Positions 1-6,097 of a DNA stretch of 10,571 nucleotides are shown piece after piece. The notes beneath the pieces are model-generated. The model was not told the origin of the DNA and did no database searches. It saw only the letters and a list, made by a program, of their open reading frames with translations. A program made the position numbers and the translations under genes. This DNA comes from Solidesulfovibrio magneticus. GTDB lineage: Bacteria; Desulfobacterota; Desulfovibrionia; Desulfovibrionales; Desulfovibrionaceae. Location of the stretch: NCBI GenBank assembly GCA_002482565.1, contig DLGG01000160.1, positions 1 to 10,571 of the forward strand. The letters are read 5' to 3'. Position 1 is the stretch's first letter, and each line of letters begins with the position of its first letter.

Positions 1-229
1 GCCGCCAGCCCTCAGGCACGACGTAGACGTCGTCTGCCGTTAGGCCGGCGGCGTCCAGGGGGACCGCCGGCAGGCCGGGCGGCAGGGCCAGCGGCGGCGC
101 GGACGGATCGCGCAGCACCAGGACCACGTCCTGGCCCAGCCCGGCCAGCCCGGCCGCGACCTCGGCCAGCACGGCCAGACCCCCGGAGACCGCCCGAAGC
201 GGCGGCAGGAAAAAAAACGTACGCGCCAA
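1..229 (-). CDS. Glycosyltransferase-like protein, N-terminal part (runs off left edge)
   Basis: An open frame starts at a TTG (229-227) and stays open to the window edge, giving about 76 residues. The start is chosen because GGGAGG sits just upstream (238-233, spacing 4) and no ATG or GTG in this frame lies near it. The N-terminus reads LARTFFFLPPLRAVSGGLAV, followed by a helix rich in Ala, Gly and Leu and the strand QDVVLVL. The pattern of a hydrophobic strand, a P-x-x-x-x-SGG loop, a helix, then G-(Q/H)-D-V is typical of the first beta-alpha-beta unit of GT-B fold (GT4-like) glycosyltransferases, where the Gly-Gly loop contacts the acceptor side. A run of eight T residues lies in codons 5-7. 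The gene is divergent from pfkA, with about 90 bp between the starts. The family call rests on this short segment only; the catalytic domain is outside the window. Confidence 0.55.
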   Translation of the reverse strand, partial: MARTFFFLPPLRAVSGGLAVLAEVAAGLAGLGQDVVLVLRDPSAPPLALPPGLPAVPLDAAGLTADDVYVVPEGWR

Positions 230-243
230 AACGCCTCCCAGGG

Positions 244-276
244 CCGGTTGCCGGGAACCGGGCAAAAGGCTACGAC
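244..276 (+). promoter_or_regulatory. Possible pfkA promoter with overlapping inverted repeat
   Basis: In the 90-bp divergent gap there is a weak sigma70-like pair, TTGCCG (248-253) and TACGAC (271-276), spaced 17 bp. It matches consensus at only 4/6 and 3/6 positions. The -35 half is embedded in an inverted repeat, CCGGTT (244-249) and AACCGG (256-261), separated by 6 bp, which could be an operator. Both assignments are tentative. Confidence 0.2.
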
Positions 277-319
277 CGAAATACTCGCCTAACGCTTTTT
301 TGTGCCCCAAGGAGTCTTC

Positions 320-1648
320 ATGCGCAACACCCAGGACGCCGCCCTGATCGAACGTCTCACCCCGGCCGACGCGGCCGTGCCCCAGCTCGGCCAGGCCGCC
401 TGCGACAGCCCCAAGTGTTCCGGGGCCTTTATTGACGACGAGTCCGGGGTGCTGGTCGGCATAAGCCGCCACAATCTGGCCGATCCCCAGGCCGTGCCGG
501 TCTTTTTCGAGGAAGCCGGCCCCCGCCGCCAGCTCTTTTTTTCGCCCCACAAGACCAAGGTGGCCGTGGTCACCTGCGGCGGCGTGTGCCCGGGCATCAA
601 CGACGTCATCCGCTCCATTGTCATGGAGGCCCACCACCACTACGGCGTGGCCGCCGTGCTTGGCATCCGCTACGGCCTGCGCGGCTTCATCCCGGCCTGC
701 CGCCACGACGTCATGGAGCTGACCCCGGACGCCGTGGCCGAGATCCACGAGTTCGGCGGCACCATCCTTGGCTCATCGCGTGGCCCCCAGGCCGTGGACG
801 AGATCGTGGACGCCATGGAGCGCCTGGGCATCGGCTTTTGCGTCTTCATCGGGGGCGTGGGCACCATGCGCGCCGCTTCGGCCATCATGGCCGAGATCAC
901 GGCCCGCGAACTGCCCATGGGCGTGGTGTGCATCCCCAAGACCGTGGACAACGACATCCATTTCGTCTCGCGCACCTTCGGCTTCGCCACCGCCGTGGAG
1001 CAGGCCGCCGAGGCCATCGCCTGCGCCCATGTCGAGGCCTCGGGCGCGCCCTACGGCATCGGGCTGGTCAAGCTCATGGGCCGGCAGTCCGGGTTCATCG
1101 CCGCCGAGGCCAGCATGGGGCTCAAGCACGTCAACATGGTGCTGGTGCCCGAGGATCTCTTCGCCCTGGACGGTCCGGGCGGGGTGCTGGACGTGCTGGA
1201 AAAACGCCTGCGCTCCCGGGGCCATGCCGTCATCGTGGCGGCCGAGGGCGGCGGGCAGCATCTGGTGGACGACACCGGCCGGTTCGACCCCTCGGGCAAT
1301 CCGGTGCTCGGCGATTTCTGCGGCTTGCTCGCCGCGCGCATCAAGGCCCACTGCAAGGCGGCCGGGCTGCCCATCACGCTCAAGGCCATCGACCCGAGCT
1401 ACATCATCCGCTCCGTGCCGGCCAACACCGCCGACGCCGTCTACTGCGGCTTTCTGGGGCGTCTGGCCGTCCACGCCGGCATGGCCGGCAAGACCGGGCT
1501 GATGATCGGTTCGGTCAACGACCGCTTCGTCCATGTGCCGTTGCCGCTTGTCACCGGCGAGCGCAAGCGCGTGGACATCGCCTCGGACTACTGGCAGGCC
1601 GTGCTCGATTCCACGGGCCAGCCGCGTTTTGCCCAGGCCGGGAGCTGA
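320..1648 (+). CDS. pfkA: ATP-dependent 6-phosphofructokinase
   Basis: Cytosolic glycolytic enzyme converting fructose 6-phosphate and ATP to fructose 1,6-bisphosphate. The ATG at 320 is chosen over an in-frame GTG at 302 because AAGGAG (309-314) sits 5 bp upstream of it, giving 442 residues. An ~85-residue N-terminal extension precedes the PFK fold. Visible motifs are GGVCPGINDVIRS (from residue 87), GGTILGSSRG, GGVGT (178-182), PKTVDNDI (206-213, with the catalytic-base Asp at 210 and Asp212), MGRQSG (253-258), AEGGGQ (308-313) and DPSYIIRSVPAN (from 358). The order and the last motif match the long ATP-PFK group of plants, trypanosomatids and spirochaetes (TP0108-like) rather than the ~320-residue E. 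coli PfkA. Gly at the position equivalent to E. coli Gly104 argues for ATP rather than PPi; Lys207 at the position equivalent to Gly124 is usual in this long group. Odd point: the metal-site Asp of GGDGT is Val180. Family assignment is firm; catalytic competence is less certain because of Val180. It appears to be a single-gene unit. Confidence 0.93.
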   Translation: MRNTQDAALIERLTPADAAVPQLGQAACDSPKCSGAFIDDESGVLVGISRHNLADPQAVPVFFEEAGPRRQLFFSPHKTKVAVVTCGGVCPGINDVIRSIVMEAHHHYGVAAVLGIRYGLRGFIPACRHDVMELTPDAVAEIHEFGGTILGSSRGPQAVDEIVDAMERLGIGFCVFIGGVGTMRAASAIMAEITARELPMGVVCIPKTVDNDIHFVSRTFGFATAVEQAAEAIACAHVEASGAPYGIGLVKLMGRQSGFIAAEASMGLKHVNMVLVPEDLFALDGPGGVLDVLEKRLRSRGHAVIVAAEGGGQHLVDDTGRFDPSGNPVLGDFCGLLAARIKAHCKAAGLPITLKAIDPSYIIRSVPANTADAVYCGFLGRLAVHAGMAGKTGLMIGSVNDRFVHVPLPLVTGERKRVDIASDYWQAVLDSTGQPRFAQAGS

Positions 1649-1707
1649 CGCCGCGTCCCTTAAAAAATACGAGAGAGGCTTTTGCATAAATAGTCGGTTT
1701 TGAAGCC

Positions 1708-1742
1708 TTCGGCGACCAAAGGGCTGAGCCCTTTGGAAACCC
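1708..1742. repeat. Intergenic hairpin repeat, copy A
   Basis: TTCGGCGA is followed by a perfect 9-bp stem, CCAAAGGGC (1716-1724) and GCCCTTTGG (1728-1736), with loop TGA, then AAACCC. There is no T-tract, so it is a poor intrinsic terminator, although it lies about 70 bp after the pfkA stop. The same architecture, with different stem bases but identical arm and loop lengths, recurs at 5784-5819. That suggests a REP-like multicopy element. Confidence 0.6.
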
Positions 1743-1791
1743 ATAACGAATACAGCCTGTTATGACTCGAGCTGGTTTCGGGTCGTCGTCG

Positions 1792-1810
1792 AAATCGATT
1801 TTTGCAAAAA
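1792..1810. promoter_or_regulatory. Two overlapping palindromes upstream of the lipoprotein gene
   Basis: AAATCGATTT (1792-1801) overlaps TTTTTGCAAAAA (1799-1810). Both are perfect palindromes and they lie immediately upstream of the candidate -35 element. They could bind a dimeric regulator or simply add DNA bend or melting; no known operator was recognised. Confidence 0.25.
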
Positions 1811-1812
1811 CA

Positions 1813-1839
1813 TTGAGAGTATTTGTTAAGAAAAATAAT
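1813..1839 (+). promoter_or_regulatory. Candidate sigma70-type promoter for the lipoprotein gene
   Basis: TTGAGA (1813-1818) matches the -35 consensus at 5/6 and AATAAT (1834-1839) matches the -10 consensus at 5/6. The 15-bp spacing is shorter than ideal. It lies in the only AT-rich stretch of the region and would give a leader of roughly 130 nt before the start at 1975. Confidence 0.35.
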
Positions 1840-1962
1840 GGTTTTTGGTTTTTTTGCGAAATGCCCGAGGCGCTTTTCGTGGGCGCGACACGAGGCCCAG
1901 GGCGAGGGCATCCCTGAGGCGTCGACGGCGGGAAGGGTTTTGTCGTTTGCAACCTGCAACCC

Positions 1963-1972
1963 GGGAGGGAGG
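1963..1972 (+). promoter_or_regulatory. Ribosome binding site deciding the start of the lipoprotein gene
   Basis: The purine-rich GGGAGGGAGG precedes ATG 1975. Its first half, GGGAGG, is spaced 6 bp from the ATG, which supports that start and hence the signal peptide. Confidence 0.6.
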
Positions 1973-1974
1973 CC

Positions 1975-4602
1975 ATGCCTCGTCGACGTTTTATGGGGCC
2001 GCGCCTTGTTTGTTGGTTGATGCTCGCCGGCTGGGCGGCGTTTGGACTTTTGGGTTGCAGCCAGGGCGAGGGGCCGGCCCCGGCGGCCAAGCCGGCCGCC
2101 CAGACTGCCGCACCCGCGCCGCAGCCGGCCTTCAAGCCGGGCGTTTCCGAGGCCAAGAAGCTGGCCGCCCTTGATCCCCAGGCCGAGGCGGCGCGCTTGG
2201 CCAGGATCATGGAACGCAAACGGGCCAAGCCCAAGAAGAGCTTTGACAAGCCCAAGGAAGCGCAAATCTTTTTTGCCGAGAAGCGCGCGCCCGTCGGCCA
2301 GACCGCCATTCCGGTCCAGCGCTATGTTGAGGCCATGCAGGCCATGCAGGCCATGCCGGTCTTTTCCACCCAGGCCGACAAGCTCGTCTCCGCCGCCGAC
2401 GCCAAGGCCGACGCGCCCTTTGGCCAGGCCCTCGGCAGCTGGACAGGCGTGGGGCCGGGCAATGTGGGCGGGCGGGTGCGTTCCTTGCTGATTGATCCGA
2501 CCACGCCGGCCACCATGTACCTCGGCGGCGTGGCCGGCGGCGTCTGGAAAACCGTCAACAGCGGCACGACCTGGACGCCGCTGACCGATCTGCTCTCCAA
2601 CCTGGCCGTGTGCTCCATGGCCATGGACCCCAAAAACAACAACATCCTCTACGCCGGCACCGGCGAAGGCTACTACAATATAGACGCCGTGCGTGGGGCC
2701 GGCATCTTCAAGTCGACCGACGCCGGGGCCAGCTGGAGCCAGCTGGCCTCCACGGCCAACGAGGACTTTTATTACGTCAACAAACTCGTGGTGAGCCCCA
2801 ACGACTCCAATCGCGTCTACGCCGCCACCCGCAAGGGCGTCTACGTTTCAAACGACGCCGGGGCCAGCTTCACCCAAAAGGTGAACGCCGCGAGCATCAA
2901 CGGCTGCACCGACATGGTGGTGCGCACCGACGTGACCAGCGCCGACGTGGTGGTGGCCTCCTGCGGCACCTACCTGGCCGAAGGCAGCGCCGCCATCCTC
3001 TATCGCACCACAGACAACGGCCAGAACTGGTCGAACGTGCTCAGCGTCGCCAACATGGACCGCACCTCCCTGGCCGTGGCCAAAAGCGACCAGAGCGTCA
3101 TGTACGCCCTGGCCTCCACCAACGCCAAGACCAAATGGGAAAACGGCCTGTTCGCGGTCTACAAGTCCATCGACGGCGGCGCGACCTGGGCGGCGGCCTA
3201 CACCAACTCCGGGACCGACGTGCTTTCCAACATGCTCCTGACCAACGTCTGCTCGGCCTTTTGCGCCCAGTGCGAGGGCACGCTGACCACCCTGGCCAAC
3301 CAGGGCTGGTACGACAACGTCATCGCCGTGGACCCGGCCGATGCCAACATCGTCTGGGTCGGCGGCATCGACCTGTTCCGCTCGGACAACGGCGGCGCGA
3401 GCTGGGGCCTGGCCTCGGTGTGGTGGGCCAACACGAACAAGGCCGCCTACAACCACGCTGATCACCATGTGCTGGTCTTTCATCCCGACTACAACGGCAC
3501 GACCAACCAGGTGCTCTTTAGCGGCAACGACGGCGGGCTGTACCGCACCGACAACGCCCGGGCCGCCGTCACCACCCAGACCTGCTCCGACTCGACCTCC
3601 CAGGTGGCCTGGGTGAGTCTCAACAACGGCCTGGGCATCACCCAATACTACTACGGCGCGGTCTATCCGGGCGGGGGGACTTTTTTCGGGGGGGCCCAGG
3701 ACAACGGCACCACCCGGGGAACCATCGCCGCCGGAGCCAACGCCTGGACCTCGCTTATGGGCGGCGACGGCGGGGCCGTGGCCGTCAATCCGCAAAACAC
3801 CAACATCCTCTACGGCGAATACACCAACCTGAGCCTGCAAAAGTCCACCGACGGCGGCGCGAACTTCAGCGCCGCCACCACCGGCATCACCGACGCCTCA
3901 AACACCTTTCCCTTCATCACGCCCTTTCTCATGGACCCCAACAATCCGAACACCCTGTGGCTCGGCGGCCGCAAGGTCTGGCGCACCACCGACGGCGCGG
4001 CCACCTGGACCCAGGCCAGCAACGATCTGACCGGCAACGGCACGGTCAGCGCCCTGGCCGTGGCTCCGGGCGATGCCGACATCGTGGCCGTGGGCGCGAG
4101 CAACGGGTATGTGTACGTCACCACAAACGCCCAACAAACCGGCAGCCTGCCCACCTGGACCAGTTCCTTGCCGGTTTCCGGCCAGGTTTCCGGCCTGGCT
4201 TTCGACCCGAGCGATTCGAACATTCTCTACATGACCTGCTCCAACTTCGGGCAGGCCCATGTGCGCAAGTCCACGGACCGCGGCGCGACTTGGACCACCA
4301 TCACCGGCTCGGGCGCGACGGCCCTGCCCGACGTGCCGACTTTTTCCCCGGTGGTCGATCCCAACAATCGCCAGCGCCTCTACGTCGGCACGGACCTCGG
4401 CGTTTTCGCCAGCCTCGACGGCGGGGGCAGCTGGGCCGTGGAAAATACCGGCTTCGCCAACGTCATCACCGAGTCCCTGGTGGTTGAATCCCAGTCCAAA
4501 CGGCTGTACGCCTTCACCCACGGCCGGGGCGTCTGGCACGTCAATCTTCCGGCCAAGACGGCCGCCGGCCCGGCCGTAGATTTGTTGTTGCTGCAAAATT
4601 GA
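1975..4602 (+). CDS. Exported lipoprotein with BNR/Asp-box beta-propeller repeats
   Basis: An 875-residue protein. The N-terminus has a basic segment (RRR), a hydrophobic core and a lipobox, L25-L26-G27-C28, followed by Ser, so it is predicted to be a lipoprotein sorted to the outer membrane. An Ala/Pro-rich linker follows (about 30-55), then a charged segment with a MQAMQAMPVF stretch. From about residue 150 the protein is propeller. Asp-box-like motifs (S/T-x-D-x-G-x-x-W/F) occur near residues 192, 246, 291, 344, 397, 469, 623, 670, 765 and 812, with a degenerate one at about 524. A QDNG motif (575-578) and the opening GPGNVGGR are common in VPS10/sortilin-like and GH74-like propellers. A C-x3-C-x2-C cluster (426, 430, 433) is unusual. 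Such proteins bind glycans or proteins or act as glycosidases; Asp boxes are structural, so no enzymatic activity can be claimed. It appears to be a single-gene unit between its own candidate promoter and terminator. Confidence 0.85.
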   Translation: MPRRRFMGPRLVCWLMLAGWAAFGLLGCSQGEGPAPAAKPAAQTAAPAPQPAFKPGVSEAKKLAALDPQAEAARLARIMERKRAKPKKSFDKPKEAQIFFAEKRAPVGQTAIPVQRYVEAMQAMQAMPVFSTQADKLVSAADAKADAPFGQALGSWTGVGPGNVGGRVRSLLIDPTTPATMYLGGVAGGVWKTVNSGTTWTPLTDLLSNLAVCSMAMDPKNNNILYAGTGEGYYNIDAVRGAGIFKSTDAGASWSQLASTANEDFYYVNKLVVSPNDSNRVYAATRKGVYVSNDAGASFTQKVNAASINGCTDMVVRTDVTSADVVVASCGTYLAEGSAAILYRTTDNGQNWSNVLSVANMDRTSLAVAKSDQSVMYALASTNAKTKWENGLFAVYKSIDGGATWAAAYTNSGTDVLSNMLLTNVCSAFCAQCEGTLTTLANQGWYDNVIAVDPADANIVWVGGIDLFRSDNGGASWGLASVWWANTNKAAYNHADHHVLVFHPDYNGTTNQVLFSGNDGGLYRTDNARAAVTTQTCSDSTSQVAWVSLNNGLGITQYYYGAVYPGGGTFFGGAQDNGTTRGTIAAGANAWTSLMGGDGGAVAVNPQNTNILYGEYTNLSLQKSTDGGANFSAATTGITDASNTFPFITPFLMDPNNPNTLWLGGRKVWRTTDGAATWTQASNDLTGNGTVSALAVAPGDADIVAVGASNGYVYVTTNAQQTGSLPTWTSSLPVSGQVSGLAFDPSDSNILYMTCSNFGQAHVRKSTDRGATWTTITGSGATALPDVPTFSPVVDPNNRQRLYVGTDLGVFASLDGGGSWAVENTGFANVITESLVVESQSKRLYAFTHGRGVWHVNLPAKTAAGPAVDLLLLQN

Positions 4603-4605
4603 CGT

Positions 4606-4621
4606 CCGGGGTTCGCCCCGG
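4606..4621 (+). other. Short hairpin after the lipoprotein gene
   Basis: CCGGGG and CCCCGG form a 6-bp stem around a TTCG loop, beginning 3 bp after the stop codon. It precedes the main terminator and may help protect the mRNA 3' end. Confidence 0.4.
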
Positions 4622-4634
4622 CCTTGACGGCATC

Positions 4635-4673
4635 GGGCGGCCGGAAGGCGATCCTTCCGGCCGCCCGGCTTTT
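4635..4673 (+). terminator. Rho-independent terminator of the lipoprotein gene
   Basis: A perfect 14-bp GC-rich stem (4635-4648 with 4653-4666) closes on a CGAT tetraloop and is followed shortly by TTTT (4670-4673). It lies about 30 bp after the stop at 4602 and just before the cobT ribosome binding site. It should largely isolate the two genes, unless cobT depends on readthrough. Confidence 0.75.
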
Positions 4674-4694
4674 GCATCCGAAAAAGGAGTCTCC

Positions 4695-5759
4695 ATGTCC
4701 CGCGCCCTGTCCGAAGTCCTGGCCGCCGTGCGGCCGGTGGACCAGTCGCTTTTCCCCGTGGCCCAGACCCATCTCGACAACCTCACCAAACCGCGCGGCA
4801 GCCTGGGACGCCTGGAAGAACTGGCGGCCCGGCTGTTCGTCATCGGCGGCGGGGCCAAACCCGCCGTTGACCCGGCCCGCATCTACGTCTGCGCCGGGGA
4901 CCATGGCGTGGCCGCCGCAGGCGTGAGCCTTTTTCCCCAGGAAGTCACCCGCCAGATGGTGGCCAATTTTCTGGCCGGCGGCGCGGGCATCAATGTCCTG
5001 GCCGCCACCGCCGGCATCGATCTGCGGGTGGTGGACGCCGGCTGCCTGGGCGAACCCTTTGCCCCCCATCCCCGGTTTGCCGGCGCGCGGGTGGCCTCGG
5101 GCACGGCCAATCTGGCCCAGGCCCCGGCCATGACCCGGGAGCAGTGCGAGGGCGCGCTGCTGCTGGGCGTGTCCCTGGCCGAGGCCGCCGCCGCCGAAGG
5201 CGTGCGGGCTCTAGGCACCGGTGACATGGGCATCGCCAACACCACGCCGTCCACCGCGCTTTTTTGCGCCTATCTCGGCCTTTCCCCGGCCGAGATCACC
5301 GGCCCGGGCACGGGCCTGGACGCCGGAGGCGTGGGGCGCAAGGCGGCCATCGTGGCCAAGGGGCTTGCCCTGCACGCGGACGTCGTGGCCGGCGGCGACC
5401 CGGTGGCCGTCCTGGCCTGCCTGGGCGGCCTGGAAATCGCCTGCCTGGCCGGTCTGGTCATCGGCGCGGCCGCCTGCCGGCTGCCCATCGCCGTGGACGG
5501 CTTCATTTCCACCGCCGCCTACGTGGCCGCCCGGGCCATCTGCCCCACCGTGGCCGACTACGCCGTCATCAGCCACGCCTCGGCCGAGCCGGGCTACGCC
5601 CCGATCATGGCCGCCCTGGACCAAAAGCCGCTGCTCGATCTCGGCCTGCGCCTGGGCGAAGGCACCGGCGCGGCCCTGGCCCTGTTCCTCATGCGTAGCG
5701 CCTGCAATATCTACAACGATATGGCGACCTTCGCCTCGGCCGGGGTGAGCGAAGGGTAG
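4695..5759 (+). CDS. cobT: Nicotinate-nucleotide--dimethylbenzimidazole phosphoribosyltransferase
   Basis: CobT transfers the phosphoribosyl group of nicotinate mononucleotide to 5,6-dimethylbenzimidazole (or another lower-ligand base), giving alpha-ribazole 5'-phosphate for the nucleotide loop of cobamides; it is cytosolic. The ATG at 4695 is chosen because AAGGAG (4684-4689) is 5 bp upstream; the frame is open further upstream but through the terminator. The 354-residue length matches the family (~350). Motifs in order are TKPRGSLGRLE (31-41), CAGDHGVAAAGVSLFPQEVT (66-85), GTGDMGIANTT (174-184), GPGTGLDAGGVGRK (203-216), AVDGFISTAA (266-275), SHASAEPGY (293-301) and LRLGEGTGAAL (318-328). 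Glu322 corresponds to the catalytic Glu317 of Salmonella CobT. No other cobamide gene is adjacent, and the short upstream gap has no room for a cobalamin riboswitch. Identification is firm; the preferred base cannot be read from sequence. Confidence 0.96.
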   Translation: MSRALSEVLAAVRPVDQSLFPVAQTHLDNLTKPRGSLGRLEELAARLFVIGGGAKPAVDPARIYVCAGDHGVAAAGVSLFPQEVTRQMVANFLAGGAGINVLAATAGIDLRVVDAGCLGEPFAPHPRFAGARVASGTANLAQAPAMTREQCEGALLLGVSLAEAAAAEGVRALGTGDMGIANTTPSTALFCAYLGLSPAEITGPGTGLDAGGVGRKAAIVAKGLALHADVVAGGDPVAVLACLGGLEIACLAGLVIGAAACRLPIAVDGFISTAAYVAARAICPTVADYAVISHASAEPGYAPIMAALDQKPLLDLGLRLGEGTGAALALFLMRSACNIYNDMATFASAGVSEG

Positions 5760-5783
5760 GACACGGGGAAGAGGGGGGGATGC

Positions 5784-5819
5784 TTCCGGCGGCCGGGGGC
5801 CTGAGGCCCCCGGACCCCC
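5784..5819. repeat. Intergenic hairpin repeat, copy B
   Basis: TTCCGGCGG is followed by a perfect 9-bp stem, CCGGGGGCC (5793-5801) and GGCCCCCGG (5805-5813), with loop TGA, then ACCCCC. It starts 24 bp after the cobT stop and lacks a T-tract. It has the same layout as the element at 1708-1742, with compensatory base differences in both arms. Confidence 0.6.
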
Positions 5820-5833
5820 CGATTGGAGAAAAA

Positions 5834-5875
5834 GGGGGAAAGGGGGCTGGTGGGGAGGCCGGTTGTGGGTTGGGG
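5834..5875 (+). other. G-run tract with quadruplex potential
   Basis: Five runs (GGGGG, GGGGG, GGGG, GGG, GGGG) are separated by 3, 5, 11 and 2 bases. Such a tract could form a G-quadruplex on the plus strand or in the cobT 3' transcript. This is a pattern match only. Confidence 0.35.
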
Positions 5876-6034
5876 CAGGCTGGCAATCGGACATTGCCTG
5901 GGGCGGATACCGGCGCTGTCGGGCGGGCGGCGTCCTGGCCAGGGGCAATGCTGCCCCGACGCTCTGCTGCCGTCTGCCCGCGCTGGAAGCCATAATAACA
6001 AACTGGTTCTCGGCTGTTCTTCCTGTCCCGAACA

Positions 6035-6080
6035 AACGCCAAACGCCGCCTCGGATCGCTCCGGGGTGGCGTTTGGCGTT
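6035..6080 (-). terminator. Long hairpin, probable terminator of the minus-strand glycan operon
   Basis: A 13-bp perfect outer stem (6035-6047 with 6068-6080) continues inward for 8 more pairs, including two G-T pairs, to a 4-nt loop. That makes about 21 pairs in all. It lies 17 bp beyond the stop at 6098. On the minus strand it is followed by TGTTC, an imperfect U-tract, so termination may be partial or need Rho. It may also act on transcripts arriving from cobT. Confidence 0.6.
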
Positions 6081-6097
6081 CGAGGCGACCGACGTCT

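Larger units (their letters stand above)
1649..1974. other. Intergenic region with AT-rich island, no gene
   Basis: This 326-bp gap separates pfkA from the lipoprotein gene. Its first part carries a hairpin repeat (1708-1742) and a small inverted repeat, CATAAC/GTTATG (1742-1747 and 1759-1764). Its middle part (about 1780-1860) is far more AT-rich than the surroundings and holds two overlapping palindromes and a candidate promoter. The last ~110 bp are GC-rich and would be the 5' leader. I see no convincing small gene on either strand. Confidence 0.6.
5760..6097. other. Intergenic region between convergent genes, no gene
   Basis: This 338-bp gap lies between the cobT stop and the stop of the minus-strand operon. 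It holds the second hairpin repeat (5784-5819), a G-run tract (5834-5875), a small hairpin GGCAAT/ATTGCC (5882-5898, loop 5 nt) and a long terminator-like hairpin (6035-6080). Short open frames here look like chance frames in GC-rich DNA; none has a persuasive ribosome binding site or recognisable product. Confidence 0.6.

Noticed and set aside
302..319. GTG start for pfkA six codons upstream
   Set aside because: The AAGGAG ribosome binding site falls between this GTG and the ATG at 320, so it serves the ATG.
773..1744. A 323-codon minus-strand frame antisense to pfkA
   Set aside because: It is His/Gly/Asp-rich with no family features and mirrors strongly motif-bearing phosphofructokinase codons; it is a codon-bias shadow.
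1823..2020. A 65-codon plus-strand frame in the gap before the lipoprotein gene
   Set aside because: It starts at a TTG without a clear ribosome binding site, overlaps the lipoprotein gene start in another frame, and encodes nothing recognisable.
1660..2309. Two long minus-strand frames over the pfkA-lipoprotein gap
   Set aside because: They run through the hairpin repeat, the candidate promoter and the signal-peptide coding region of the lipoprotein gene. Their sequences look like translated repeat and antisense composition.
2331..2355. Tandem 9-bp repeat GCCATGCAG in the lipoprotein gene
   Set aside because: It has under three in-frame copies encoding Ala-Met-Gln; too short to call a variable tandem repeat locus.
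4603..4694. A cobalamin riboswitch before cobT
   Set aside because: The gap is only 92 bp and is filled by two hairpins, one of them a perfect 14-bp terminator. No B12-box-like sequence was seen.
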